NCBI RefSeq assembly: GCF_000814005.1
Contig: NZ_JWLK01000001.1
Location: 744,001 to 808,000, forward strand
Origin: Ruegeria sp. ANG-S4
GTDB taxonomy: Bacteria > Pseudomonadota > Alphaproteobacteria > Rhodobacterales > Rhodobacteraceae
Reading direction: 5' to 3'
DNA: 64,000 bases
This document shows positions 27,485-37,105 of this stretch, in pieces. The notes below the pieces were generated by a model. That model saw only the letters and a program-made list of their open reading frames with translations, ran no database searches and was not told the DNA's origin. How positions within the stretch are numbered: position 1 is the first letter of the stretch; every line of letters starts with the position of its first letter. Position numbers and translations under genes: made by a program.

Positions 27485-28882
27485 CTAAACGTTGCTGACC
27501 CGTCGGCCCCACAGGTCGTATTCCCCGGCCTCATCCACCTCGACTGTCACGATATCGCCCGGGTTCAGCCCGTCGAAACCTTCGTCGATAAACAGGTTGC
27601 CATCGATTTCCGGCGCATCGGATTTGGTGCGGCAGGTTGCCGCCTCGGCATCGACATCATCGACGATGACCTGAAGAGTTTGGCCGACTTTGGCCGCCAG
27701 TTTGGCCTCAGAAATGGCCTGTGCCTTTTCCATGAAGCGTTCCCAGCGGTTCTGCTTCACCTCGGGCGCAACATGATCCGGCAGGTCGTTTGATCGGGCA
27801 CCGTCCACGTTTTCGTACTGAAAACAGCCGACGCGATCCAATTGTGCCTCATCCATCCAATCCAGCAGAGTTTGAAACTCGGCTTCGGTCTCGCCCGGAT
27901 AGCCGACGATAAAGGTCGAACGCAGTGTGATGTCAGGACAAATGTCACGCCATGCAGAGATTTCGTCCAGCGTCTTGGCCGCTGCGGCGGGACGGGCCAT
28001 ACGTTTCAGAACATCAGGGTGGGCGTGCTGAAATGGAATGTCCAGATAAGGAAGAACGTTGCAACCGGCATCCGCCATCAGAGGTATCAACTCGCGGACG
28101 TGCGGATAGGGATAGACGTAGTGCAGCCGAACCCAGGCGTCGAACTTGCCCAACTCCCGTGCCAAGTCCGTGATGTGACTGCGCACGTCGCGGTCTTTCC
28201 AGGGGTTGAGGTCGTATCTGCGATCCAGACCATAAGCCGAGGTGTCCTGTGAAATCACCAAGAGTTCACGGACCCCGTTGTCCACCAGCTTTTCCGCTTC
28301 GCGCAGCACAGCATGGGCAGGTCGACTAGCCAGTTTGCCGCGCATGTCAGGGATGATGCAGAATTTGCACTTGTGATTGCAGCCCTCCGAGATTTTCAGA
28401 TAGCTGTAGTGGCGCGGTGTCAGTTTCACGCCAGAGGCCGGAAGAAGATCAACGAACGGGTCAGGGTCCGGCGGCACCGCCGAGTGAACGGCGTCCAGTA
28501 CCTGTTCATATTGATGCGGTCCTGTCACAGCCAGAATGCGGGGGTGATGCTCGCGGATATAATCCGGCTCGGCGCCCAGACAGCCGGTCACAATGACCTT
28601 TCCATTCTCCACCAATGCTTCGCCAATGGCTTCCAGGGATTCAGCCTTGGCGCTGTCCAAGAACCCGCAGGTGTTCACGATCACGGCATCCGCCCCTGCA
28701 TAGTCCGGTGATATACCGTAGCCTTCAGCGCGCAGGCGCGTGAGAATGCGCTCACTATCGACCAATGCTTTGGGGCAACCCAGCGACACCATTCCCAGGG
28801 TCGGTTGCCCACGGCGTGGCGCATCGGTGATCCGGGCTGCAGGCGCAAGGTCCGGGCGGAGGTTTGGCGGGTTCGTACTCAT
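27485..28882 (-). CDS. rimO: Ribosomal protein S12 methylthiotransferase
   Basis: 465 residues. This radical-SAM enzyme adds a methylthio group to the S12 aspartate. Parts in order: N-terminal UPF0004 domain ([30 protein letters not shown]), radical-SAM loop [13 protein letters not shown] with three Cys for the catalytic cluster, and a C-terminal TRAM domain ending YDLWGRRV. The start at 28882 ([12 protein letters not shown]) was chosen; longer in-frame extensions run antisense through asmA. It is divergent from asmA. Confidence 0.96.
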   Translation of the reverse strand: MSTNPPNLRPDLAPAARITDAPRRGQPTLGMVSLGCPKALVDSERILTRLRAEGYGISPDYAGADAVIVNTCGFLDSAKAESLEAIGEALVENGKVIVTGCLGAEPDYIREHHPRILAVTGPHQYEQVLDAVHSAVPPDPDPFVDLLPASGVKLTPRHYSYLKISEGCNHKCKFCIIPDMRGKLASRPAHAVLREAEKLVDNGVRELLVISQDTSAYGLDRRYDLNPWKDRDVRSHITDLARELGKFDAWVRLHYVYPYPHVRELIPLMADAGCNVLPYLDIPFQHAHPDVLKRMARPAAAAKTLDEISAWRDICPDITLRSTFIVGYPGETEAEFQTLLDWMDEAQLDRVGCFQYENVDGARSNDLPDHVAPEVKQNRWERFMEKAQAISEAKLAAKVGQTLQVIVDDVDAEAATCRTKSDAPEIDGNLFIDEGFDGLNPGDIVTVEVDEAGEYDLWGRRVSNV

Positions 28883-28979
28883 GGCGCGGCATATAGTGGG
28901 GAAAGCTTCCCCTTGCAAATGTTGCGCGCCGGGTGGACTCTGAACACGAGCAGACAAGCCGAGAAGGCAGGTGGCGGAC

Positions 28980-30932
28980 ATGAAGTGGCTGATCAGACTC
29001 CTATTCATCCTTGTTGCGGCTTTTGGGCTGGTCATCGGCGCCTTGCTGCTGATGCCGGCAGACAAGCTTGGTTCAATTCTGGCTGAACAGGTCAAGGCCC
29101 AGACCGGTCGTGATCTGACGTTGTCGGGCGACGTCAGCTTGTCGTTCTGGCCGGTTCTGGGGATGGAGACAGGGCCTGTTACCTTTGGCAATGCGCCGTG
29201 GGCCGGGCCCGAGCCCATGCTGAGTGCGCAAAGCCTGTCGGTTGGCGTGGATGCGGCCGCACTGCTGGCCGGCGAAATGCGGATCAAGCGGGTTATCGCC
29301 GAAAAACCAGTTCTACGGCTGGAGGTTTCGGACGGGCGCGGGAACTGGGTTCTCGGTACGCACAACACCGCGCCACAATCGTCGTCGAGCGATGGTGCAT
29401 CCCAAACGGTTGAGAGCAAACCGGTGACGCTGGATCGGCTGGAACTGTCGGACGCGCGGCTGATCTACATCGAAAACGGCGCAACGAGTATGGATTTCCT
29501 CGAAGTTGACTTGTTTGCCAGCTGGCCAGATGCCACCTCTCCTTTGGATGTGCAGGCCCAGATGCCGGCTCCGGGGGGGACTGTGCAGGTCGACATGACG
29601 ATCCCGGACCTTCCAGCCTTTTCATCGGGCGCTGTGACGCCTTTGCAGGTTAACCTGTTGGCTCCGGGCGGCGAGATCGGTTTTGACGGTCGGGTCAACC
29701 TTGCGGGTGAGATGGACGGGAAGATGACGGTCACCGCCAAGGACACCCACAAAATGCTCGCGGCCTTTGGGCAAGCTGGTGTCACGGTGCCAAAAGGGTT
29801 GGGACGCGTTGCCAAGGTTGACGGCCAGATGACGTATACACGCGAAGGCCGCGTGTCCTTGCGCGAAATGGTTGCGCAACTGGACGACAACCGCCTGACG
29901 GGCGAGGCCGACATTGTGATCGCAGACCCGCCGCAAGTGACCGCACGGGTCAGCACGAGGGACCTTGACCTGTCCCAAGTTGTCGATGACGAAAGTAACG
30001 GAGGAAGCGGCTCTTCCGGTACCGGTTCGTCTGATGGATGGTCCAAGGATCCGATTGATGCCTCAGCGTTGTCGCTGGCCAATGCGTCGATCCGGTTGCA
30101 GGCCAATTCAATCGCGGTGCCGGGCATGACACTTGGCAAAAGTGACTTGACGCTCAGCCTGGATCGGTCGCGGGCCGTTCTGAAGATGCATCCAGCGACC
30201 CTGTTCTCGGGTCAGTTGAATGGTCAGGTCGTGGCCAATAACCGCAATGGTTTCTCTGTTGGCGGGGACCTGAAGGCCACGGATATCGACCTGAAGGAAG
30301 CGTTGGTCACACTTGCCGATATAAAACGTCTTTCCGGAACCGCATCGGGGTCCTTGCAGTTTCTCGGGGTGGGCCAGAGCGAAGATCAGATCATGCGATC
30401 CCTTAGCGGTAAAGGCGATATCAAGGTGGGCAAGGGGGTGATCTCTGGCTTTGATCTGGACAGATTGATGGGGCGCGGCAACGGGTCCGGTGGGACCACG
30501 GTGTTCAACAGCCTGACTGCAAGCTTCACGATGGCCAACGGTGATTTGCAAAACGATGATCTGCTGATGCAGCTGAACAACTTCCGCGCCGATGGCAAAG
30601 GGCGCGTTGGAATCGGCGCGCGCGATATCGATTATTTGTTCACGCCAGTCGCCTTACGGGCAAATTCCGGTGAAGGCATTTCGGTGCCCGTACGAATAAA
30701 AGGGTCGTGGAGCGATCCGTCCATCAAGCCGGACTTGACCAAAGTGATCGAGGCCGCAGCCGAGGGCAAGGTGAAAGAGCTTGAAGATGACGCCAAGCAA
30801 AAGGTTCTGGACAAGGTCGGAGATGAGTTGGACACATCCATCACGGACAGCGGCCAAATAGAGGACGCGCTGAAGAACAAGCTCGAAGACGAAGCGAAGA
30901 AGGGCCTTCTGAAGCTATTTGGGGGCGACTGA
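28980..30932 (+). CDS. AsmA family protein
   Basis: 650 residues. An N-terminal membrane helix ([18 protein letters not shown]) is followed by a large periplasmic, beta-rich region typical of AsmA, whose members are thought to form bridges carrying phospholipids to the outer membrane. It contains a low-complexity Ser/Gly stretch around residue 340 and a charged helical C-terminus. An ATG at 28980 with AGGTGG 5 bases upstream is preferred over a GTG at 28971. It converges on the phosphohexomutase gene. Confidence 0.9.
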   Translation: MKWLIRLLFILVAAFGLVIGALLLMPADKLGSILAEQVKAQTGRDLTLSGDVSLSFWPVLGMETGPVTFGNAPWAGPEPMLSAQSLSVGVDAAALLAGEMRIKRVIAEKPVLRLEVSDGRGNWVLGTHNTAPQSSSSDGASQTVESKPVTLDRLELSDARLIYIENGATSMDFLEVDLFASWPDATSPLDVQAQMPAPGGTVQVDMTIPDLPAFSSGAVTPLQVNLLAPGGEIGFDGRVNLAGEMDGKMTVTAKDTHKMLAAFGQAGVTVPKGLGRVAKVDGQMTYTREGRVSLREMVAQLDDNRLTGEADIVIADPPQVTARVSTRDLDLSQVVDDESNGGSGSSGTGSSDGWSKDPIDASALSLANASIRLQANSIAVPGMTLGKSDLTLSLDRSRAVLKMHPATLFSGQLNGQVVANNRNGFSVGGDLKATDIDLKEALVTLADIKRLSGTASGSLQFLGVGQSEDQIMRSLSGKGDIKVGKGVISGFDLDRLMGRGNGSGGTTVFNSLTASFTMANGDLQNDDLLMQLNNFRADGKGRVGIGARDIDYLFTPVALRANSGEGISVPVRIKGSWSDPSIKPDLTKVIEAAAEGKVKELEDDAKQKVLDKVGDELDTSITDSGQIEDALKNKLEDEAKKGLLKLFGGD

Positions 30933-30965
30933 ATTCCGTCTTCCTTTTTTGACGCCTCGAATTGC

Positions 30966-32462
30966 TCAGATGGTCTGGTCGTATTCGCCAACACCGGGTT
31001 CCGTCCGGATAACGGCATCTATTTCGGCAAAAATATTGCGCATTTCCTGCTCGCCGTCACTGCTCTCGCAAACAACGACAAGGTTGGGCGTGTTAGAGGA
31101 CGCGCGTACCAAACCCCAACTTCCGTTATCCAGTATGACCCTCGCGCCATTCACCGTGACAACCTCTTTGATGGCGCGACCGGCAAAGGGTTCTCCGGCA
31201 TCTGCCTTGGCGACCAGCTTTTCGACGAGGCGCTGCAGGATGTCATACTTTTCGGTGTCCGATGCGTAAGGCGACATTGTTGGGGTAGACCAGGTCTTGG
31301 GCAGCGCTTTTCGCAGGTCCGACATGCTTTGATCCGGGTTCCGGTCCATCAGCTTGCAGATTTCCACCGCAACGCGCATTCCGCAGTCGTACCCCCGCCC
31401 AATGGGGTCGGCGAGGAAATAGTGGCCGGACTTTTCGAAACCGGCCAGAGCACCGATTTCTTTGACGCGCCGCTTCATGTGGCTGTGGCCTGTTTTCCAG
31501 TAATCGGCCTTGATGCCTTGCGCCTGAAGTTCGGGGTCGCTGGCAAACAATCCGGTGGATTTTACATCCGCGACAAATGTTGCGCCGGGATAGAGTTTGG
31601 CCAGATCGCGCGCCATGATGACACCGACTTTGTCCGCAAATATCTCTTCGCCTTCGTCATCCACAACGCCGCAGCGGTCGCCGTCGCCATCAAAACCAAG
31701 CGCCAGATCAGCGCCGCTGGATTTCACGGTTTCCGCCATGTCGTGCAACATTTCCATGGCTTCCGGGTTCGGATTGTAGTTCGGGAAGGTATAGTCCAGC
31801 CGGTTGTGGCTGGGCACAACTTCGACGCCCAGACGCTCGAATATTTCCGGTGCAAAGGCCGAGGCGGTGCCGTTGCCCGTAGCACAAACGACCTTGAGTG
31901 ATCGGGTCATTCTGAAATCGCCGACCAGATCGTCGATATACGCCTCCCTGACCCCATCAACAAACTCGTACGTGCCACCGTCGCGGGTTACGCCATCCCC
32001 ATTCAGAACGATGTCGCGCAGTTCTGACATTTCATCCGGACCATGGGTCAGAGGACGATCAAAGCCCATTTTCACGCCGGTCCACCCATTCGGGTTGTGG
32101 CTGGCCGTGACCATCGCCACGGCGGGAACATCCAGGTGAAATTGCGCAAAATATGCCATGGGGCTGAGCGCGGGACCAATGTCCTTGACCTGAATTCCGG
32201 CCTGCATCAGGCCAAGCATCAGGGCGTTTTTTATCGAAAGAGAATAGTCTCGGTAATCGTTCGCAACGGCGATTACCGGTTCCAGCCCGCGCCGGTGCAT
32301 CTGGGTGCCAAGACCCAATCCCAACGCGGTCATGCCGGGCAGGTTGATTTCGTCCGGGTATTTCCAACGGGCGTCGTATTCGCGAAACCCGGTCGGTTTG
32401 ATCATGGGATCGCGCAGAAAGCTCCAGGTGTTTGGGGTCACCACAGGATCAGGTTTGGCCAT
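30966..32462 (-). CDS. Phosphomannomutase/phosphoglucomutase
   Basis: 498 residues of the alpha-D-phosphohexomutase family. The phosphoserine loop TASHNPNGWTG (Ser121) and the metal loop FDGDGDRCG are intact. It interconverts hexose 1- and 6-phosphates, giving GDP-mannose or UDP-glucose precursors. It is the last gene of a reverse-strand group kpsT-kpsE-kdsA-this gene, 15 bases after kdsA, so a role in capsule or LPS sugar supply is likely. Confidence 0.93.
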   Translation of the reverse strand: MAKPDPVVTPNTWSFLRDPMIKPTGFREYDARWKYPDEINLPGMTALGLGLGTQMHRRGLEPVIAVANDYRDYSLSIKNALMLGLMQAGIQVKDIGPALSPMAYFAQFHLDVPAVAMVTASHNPNGWTGVKMGFDRPLTHGPDEMSELRDIVLNGDGVTRDGGTYEFVDGVREAYIDDLVGDFRMTRSLKVVCATGNGTASAFAPEIFERLGVEVVPSHNRLDYTFPNYNPNPEAMEMLHDMAETVKSSGADLALGFDGDGDRCGVVDDEGEEIFADKVGVIMARDLAKLYPGATFVADVKSTGLFASDPELQAQGIKADYWKTGHSHMKRRVKEIGALAGFEKSGHYFLADPIGRGYDCGMRVAVEICKLMDRNPDQSMSDLRKALPKTWSTPTMSPYASDTEKYDILQRLVEKLVAKADAGEPFAGRAIKEVVTVNGARVILDNGSWGLVRASSNTPNLVVVCESSDGEQEMRNIFAEIDAVIRTEPGVGEYDQTI

Positions 32463-32477
32463 GCAAAATCTCGATCT

Positions 32478-33311
32478 TTAAATTTGAACAGGGTTGGCTT
32501 TTGCCAGCGCGTCAAAACGCATCAACATTTCGACCAGCTTGGGCATCTGGTCCAGGTAAACCATGTTTGGCCCGTCGGACGGTGCGTTGTCGGGGTCCTG
32601 ATGCGTTTCGATGAACACCGCGCCAACCCCCAATGCAACAGCTGCCCGCGCCATGACTGGCGCAAACTCGCGCTGGCCGCCCGATGATCCGCCTTGCCCG
32701 CCCGGCTGTTGAACGGAATGGGTCGCATCCATGACAACCGGATATCCGGTTTTTGCCATCTGCGGCAAAGATCGCATGTCCGCCACCAGCGTGTTGTATC
32801 CAAAAGAGGTCCCGCGTTCTGTCAGAAGGATATTCTGATTGCCCGTACTTTCGATCTTGGTGACGATGTTCGGCATCTCCCACGGAGCCAGAAACTGACC
32901 TTTTTTCACGTTCACGGCATTTCCGGTTTTGCCGGCCGCCAACAGCATATCCGTTTGCCGGCACAGGAAGGCTGGTATCTGCAGGATGTCCACCGCTTCG
33001 GCGGCAATTGCGCATTGCGCTTCCGTGTGGACGTCCGTCAACGCAGGAATGCCCATCGTTGCACGGATATCGTCCAGAACCTTTAGGCCCGCATCAATTC
33101 CCATACCGCGCTTGCCTGACAACGACGTGCGGTTGGCCTTGTCATAAGAGGCTTTGAAAACGTATTGCGCGCCAGCAGCCTCGCAGGCTTCTTTCATCGT
33201 ACCCGCGATCATTTGCGCGTGGTCTGCGGATTCAAGTTGGCACGGACCGGCAATGATGGTCAGAGGAAGGTCGTTACCGACGGTGATGTCGGCGATTTTT
33301 ACATGTTTCAT
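32478..33311 (-). CDS. kdsA: 3-deoxy-8-phosphooctulonate synthase
   Basis: 277 residues. It condenses phosphoenolpyruvate with D-arabinose 5-phosphate to Kdo 8-phosphate. Visible family blocks are IAGPCQLES, FKASYDKANRTS, GIPALTDVH, FLCRQTDMLLAAGKTG, LTERGTSFGYN and DATHSVQQPGGQGG. The cysteine in AGPCQLES fits either class; the metal type was not judged. Placement between capsule-export and sugar-phosphate genes suggests the Kdo is wanted for a Kdo-anchored capsule as well as LPS. Confidence 0.97.
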   Translation of the reverse strand: MKHVKIADITVGNDLPLTIIAGPCQLESADHAQMIAGTMKEACEAAGAQYVFKASYDKANRTSLSGKRGMGIDAGLKVLDDIRATMGIPALTDVHTEAQCAIAAEAVDILQIPAFLCRQTDMLLAAGKTGNAVNVKKGQFLAPWEMPNIVTKIESTGNQNILLTERGTSFGYNTLVADMRSLPQMAKTGYPVVMDATHSVQQPGGQGGSSGGQREFAPVMARAAVALGVGAVFIETHQDPDNAPSDGPNMVYLDQMPKLVEMLMRFDALAKANPVQI

Positions 33312-33316
33312 GATTC

Positions 33317-34885
33317 TTACGAGGATACCTGTTCACGAAGGACCGACGCGGTAAGCGAGATCATCAGGTAGATACCAGCAAACAAGAGGAATGCCAAAAT
33401 CGTATTTTCGAACTTGCGCGGATATGTGGGTTCCTGACTTGCGACGGGGTTGACCGACACAGTGAGGTAACGGACCTTTCGGTTCGCTTCGGTCCGCGTC
33501 GTTTCCACCTGCTGCAAGGCCGACTGAAGCATCATGTCCCGCGATGCGAGGTCTGCCTGCGCCATCTGTATCCGAACGTTCAGCCGCGCCAGCGAGTTTT
33601 CACCGGCGGATACATCCAGCATTTCGGCGTTCAATTCGGCCAGAACCGTCTCGAGGCGTTCGATGTCAGCGCGAACGCCATCCACTTTGGCCTGATTGGG
33701 CCGAAGATTGTCCAAGAGCGCTGCAAGTTGCAGTTCTTTGTCCTGAAGTTCGATTTCGAATTGATTGATGCGCGCACGCAGCCCGGCGATCACGCTTTCG
33801 GGGTCCAGGATCGAGCCCTGCAATTGCAGCTCGATCAGGTCTTCTTGCGCCTGTCGACGCGCTTCCTGAGCGTTTTCAAAGCTATTCAAGGCCTCGCGCA
33901 TCTGATCATCGCGTTTTAGTTCCGACAGGTTGTTGATCGTCTCTTCCGCATATTGAATCAGACGTCGCGAGATCTCGACCGAGTATTCGGGATCTGGCGT
34001 TGCTACTTCCATGCGAACAATTCCGTCCGCAGGGTCATATCCGATGGTGACGACCTTTTTGTATAGCTTATAGGCCTCTTCCAGCGTCGCATCCGGCGAC
34101 AGTCGTTGGATCGGGTCGATCCATGGCTGTTTGAATACATCCTCAAAGCCGGTGTCCCGGTTCAACCGTTCAAGCGCATCCTTCGATTCCAGAAACTCTT
34201 GGCTGGCCACCGAATCCTGCGCGGTTGCGTATTGAGTTCCAGACAGAAACCCGCCAATTGCGCCAGCCGCCCCGTCCGCTTGAAGAATCGAGAACGCCGA
34301 AGAACTGGCATACATCGGCGTGGCCACGCGGTAGAAATAGTATCCAACCAGAAGGGTTGGCAAAAAAACAAAAACGGCCAGCCGCGCGAACATGGCAAAC
34401 AGTTTGCGTTTGCGCCGCCGCGCGATGTCTTTCTGGATCTGCCCGATCTCGTAATCCCGGCGTTGGCTTGGCGTCAATTCCGGGCCAGGCAGGGTATTTT
34501 GCGCCTCCCCCGCCATTTGAGGCAGTTGCACCTTTACGGTCGACGAGCCGGATTTGGGTTGATCATTGGCCGCAAGGTCCAGCAAGTTCGCACGCTGAAA
34601 CGGATCGATTCCTTTTTGCCGCAGCAGGCGCACCGCGTCATAGTCGGAGGTTGCCGGCAACCCGTTCTTTTGCGCCAGACGCCGCGCCACGCGCAATTGC
34701 CGACCGGTCAGCCCTTCGCGCTTGATTGCGTCGATGTCCGTGGCGGGTTCGGGCGCTTGGACCTCTTCCTGACCTTGGGTTGCACGCCTGATCCGTGCAA
34801 TCGCATCTGCGCGCGCCTCTGGCGTGCCTTCGCCACTGGGCGAACGGCTGGGGTTGTATTTTCTAGCCTTGGGTTTCGTAGTCAT
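33317..34885 (-). CDS. Capsule polysaccharide export inner-membrane protein (KpsE/CtrB-like), N-terminally extended
   Basis: 522 residues, against about 380 for classical KpsE. Residues 1-164 form an extra cytoplasmic, basic region with EGLTGRQLRVARRLAQKNG and DYDAVRLLRQKGIDPFQ. Then come a membrane helix (about 165-187), a periplasmic domain with long coiled coils (about 300-460), and a C-terminal helix (NTILAFLLFAGIYLMISL). KpsE-type proteins link an ABC polysaccharide exporter to an outer-membrane channel. The start at 34885 overlaps kpsT by 23 bases. Confidence 0.88.
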   Translation of the reverse strand: MTTKPKARKYNPSRSPSGEGTPEARADAIARIRRATQGQEEVQAPEPATDIDAIKREGLTGRQLRVARRLAQKNGLPATSDYDAVRLLRQKGIDPFQRANLLDLAANDQPKSGSSTVKVQLPQMAGEAQNTLPGPELTPSQRRDYEIGQIQKDIARRRKRKLFAMFARLAVFVFLPTLLVGYYFYRVATPMYASSSAFSILQADGAAGAIGGFLSGTQYATAQDSVASQEFLESKDALERLNRDTGFEDVFKQPWIDPIQRLSPDATLEEAYKLYKKVVTIGYDPADGIVRMEVATPDPEYSVEISRRLIQYAEETINNLSELKRDDQMREALNSFENAQEARRQAQEDLIELQLQGSILDPESVIAGLRARINQFEIELQDKELQLAALLDNLRPNQAKVDGVRADIERLETVLAELNAEMLDVSAGENSLARLNVRIQMAQADLASRDMMLQSALQQVETTRTEANRKVRYLTVSVNPVASQEPTYPRKFENTILAFLLFAGIYLMISLTASVLREQVSS

Positions 34886-35522
34886 AAAGCTGCTTAGCCT
34901 CTTCCAAGGAATCAAACATATACAATTGCCCGTCCAGCAAGACCGCCGCCTGACGCGCAAATTTTTCCAGGATCGACGGACTGTGGGACACGATGACCAA
35001 TGTCGTTGTGCGCAACCGTTCCTGCAGGATGTCGCCGGCCTTTTTGTTGAACTCGACGTCGGTCGTCGATGGCATGCCTTCGTCGATCAGGTACATGTCG
35101 AAATCCAGCGCCAACATCAGCGCAAAGGTAAACCGACCCCGCATCCCGGCAGAATATGTTCCAAGCGGTTGGTCGAAATACTCACCCAGATTGCACAGCC
35201 ATTTACAGTAGGCTTCGACATAATCGGGGTCCATGCCGTAGATGTTTGCGATGTAGCGTGCATTTTCCAGTGCGGACAGGCGCTTGGCCACACCCCCTGT
35301 AAAGCCCATCGGAAAAGACACGCGGCAATCCCGGCGAATGACGCCCTCATCCGGTTTTTCCAGCCCTGCCATCATGTTGATAAGAGTTGTCTTGCCGGTG
35401 CCGTTTGGTGCCAGAACACCCAGTGACGTTCCAAGTTCGACCCGAAACGAGACCCGGTCCAGAATCACCTTGCGGCTGCTTCCAGTCCAAAATGATTTGC
35501 TGACATTCTCAAATTCCAGCAT
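34863..35522 (-). CDS. Capsule polysaccharide ABC transporter ATP-binding protein (KpsT-like)
   Basis: 219 residues. The Walker A region is APNGTGKTT (38-46), in which Ala38 replaces the first glycine of GxxGxGKT; the signature loop is YSAGMRGR (123-130, KpsT style) and Walker B is MYLIDEG (143-149). It would energise export of a lipid-linked polysaccharide. It is first in the kpsT-kpsE-kdsA-phosphohexomutase group. No KpsM permease, KpsD channel or KpsC/S transferase is adjacent. Confidence 0.9.
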   Translation of the reverse strand: MLEFENVSKSFWTGSSRKVILDRVSFRVELGTSLGVLAPNGTGKTTLINMMAGLEKPDEGVIRRDCRVSFPMGFTGGVAKRLSALENARYIANIYGMDPDYVEAYCKWLCNLGEYFDQPLGTYSAGMRGRFTFALMLALDFDMYLIDEGMPSTTDVEFNKKAGDILQERLRTTTLVIVSHSPSILEKFARQAAVLLDGQLYMFDSLEEAKQLYDYETQG

Positions 35523-35575
35523 CCGGGGCCTGTATTGCGTTGCTCTGCATCGTTTTTAAATGGCGAGGTTTAACG

Positions 35576-35609
35576 TTCCATGTTGGCTACATTATGTCGA
35601 AACATGAAA
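35576..35609. promoter_or_regulatory. Imperfect inverted repeat upstream of the capsule operon
   Basis: TTCCATGTT (35576-35584) and AACATGAAA (35601-35609) form an 8-of-9 inverted repeat with a 16-base gap. It lies about 55-90 bases upstream of kpsT in the divergent region with the uracil-DNA glycosylase gene, and the surrounding stretch (35551-35615) is A/T-rich. The binding protein is unknown. Confidence 0.4.
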
Positions 35610-35723
35610 CAAATGATCAATGCGCATCAAGACATGGTCAGCCAAGTGTGATGTTGTGGTGCCTTGGAGCGCGCAATCCCGTGCCATATCTTCGCGCGAA
35701 CACTGCGTGGTGATGATTGTGAT

Positions 35724-36311
35724 ATGTCCGAACTGATCAACGACATCAAAGCCTGCCGGATCTGCGCGGATCGGTTTGCCCGAACGGCAACGGCGCATCA
35801 ACCGCGCCCCGTTGTCTGGTACAGGCCCGGTGCGCGTATTCTGATCGCGGGGCAAGCACCGGGCGCGCGTGTACATGAGACCGGCAAGCCTTTTACTGAT
35901 CCGTCCGGGGACCGGCTTCGCGCCTGGTTGGGAATTAACGAGAGCGTGTTTTACGACCTCTCGGTTGTTTCGATCGTGCCAATGGGTTTTTGCTTTCCGG
36001 GCTACAACGATCGCAAGGCCGACTTGCCGCCACCTGCCATTTGCCGACAAACGTGGCACGACAGGGTTATGGCAGAACTCGGGGATGTTCCGCTGACCGT
36101 ACTGGTCGGCGGCCACGCTTTTGCCTATCACCTCGGAAGCAAGTTTTCCGTGACGGACACCGTGCGTAGCTGGCGGGACCATGCGCCACACGTCTTTGCC
36201 TTGCCTCATCCGTCCTGGCGCAATACGGCTTGGCTGAAGAAAAACCCCTGGTTCGAGGCCGAATTGCTGCCGGTTCTAAGGGCCAGGGTGCAAGAGGTGC
36301 TGAATGACTGA
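35724..36311 (+). CDS. Uracil-DNA glycosylase superfamily protein, four-cysteine (Fe-S) type
   Basis: 195 residues. The motif GQAPGARVHETGKPF resembles the GEAPG uracil-binding motif of family 4 enzymes, and HPSWRN matches the H-P-S motif near the C-terminus. Four cysteines fit the iron-sulfur ligand pattern: Cys11-x2-Cys14 and, far downstream, a Cys pair spaced by 16 residues (FCFPGYND...AIC). Removal of uracil or another damaged base from DNA is the family function; the exact subfamily is not clear. The stop overlaps sseB-like by 8 bases. Confidence 0.85.
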   Translation: MSELINDIKACRICADRFARTATAHQPRPVVWYRPGARILIAGQAPGARVHETGKPFTDPSGDRLRAWLGINESVFYDLSVVSIVPMGFCFPGYNDRKADLPPPAICRQTWHDRVMAELGDVPLTVLVGGHAFAYHLGSKFSVTDTVRSWRDHAPHVFALPHPSWRNTAWLKKNPWFEAELLPVLRARVQEVLND

Positions 36312-37092
36312 GACAACCGCCTTGGATTTGGCACATGCGGCGATGGATGCCGCCCCGCAGGACGATGCCGCCCGTTTGCGTTTCTTTGAACGTCTGGCGG
36401 ATTCCGAGCTGTTTTTGATGCTGACCGAAGAGGCGCAAGGCGAAAACATCTCGCCCGAGTTGTTCGAGGTGGCAGATGGACGATTTGTTCTGGTTTTCGA
36501 CCGCGAAGAACGCTTGGCGCAGTTTTCCGGACAACCGGTGCCGTACATTGCACTGTCAGGCCGCGTGCTGTCATCAATGCTGTCGGGGCAGGGGATTGGC
36601 TTGGGGCTGAATCTGGATGTCGCGCCTTCTTCCATGTTGTTGCCTGCCGAAGCGTTGGGGTGGCTGGCCGAGACGTTGCAGCACGGGCCGGAAGAGGTGC
36701 GGCAGGAATTGTCGGCGTTTTTGCCACCGTCAGACTTGCCAGAAAACCTGCTGCAAGCTTTGGATACGAAACTTGCAACCGCCGCAGGGCTGGCCGCAAC
36801 TGCCTATTTGGTCGGCACGCAAACAAAGACCGGGGGGCAAGGGCACCTGTTGGGTTTCGTTTCTGCCGTTGAAGGCGCAAAGCCTGCCCTGGCGCGGGCT
36901 GTGTCCGAGGCGCTGACATTTTCCGGGATCGAAGCGGGTGCGCTGGACGTTGGGTTTTTTGAAGCTGATGAGCCTGCGGCGGCTGCCTTATCGCGGGTTG
37001 GTCTGCGGTTCGATCTGCCCCAACCGCAAGCACCGGCGAAAGAAAGGGCCGCCCCAGGACGTGATCCTGCGCGGCCCCCAATCCTGAAATAG
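36304..37092 (+). CDS. SseB family protein
   Basis: 262 residues, acidic and soluble. The N-terminal half has the SseB fold pattern (LADSELFLMLTEE, RFVLVFDREERLAQF, PYIALSGRVLSSML, GLGLNL). The C-terminal half is family-specific and ends in a Pro/Arg-rich tail. The function is unknown in this group. It overlaps the glycosylase gene by 8 bases and is probably co-transcribed with it. Confidence 0.85.
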   Translation: MTETTALDLAHAAMDAAPQDDAARLRFFERLADSELFLMLTEEAQGENISPELFEVADGRFVLVFDREERLAQFSGQPVPYIALSGRVLSSMLSGQGIGLGLNLDVAPSSMLLPAEALGWLAETLQHGPEEVRQELSAFLPPSDLPENLLQALDTKLATAAGLAATAYLVGTQTKTGGQGHLLGFVSAVEGAKPALARAVSEALTFSGIEAGALDVGFFEADEPAAAALSRVGLRFDLPQPQAPAKERAAPGRDPARPPILK

Positions 37093-37105
37093 CCAGGGCG
37101 CTCGT

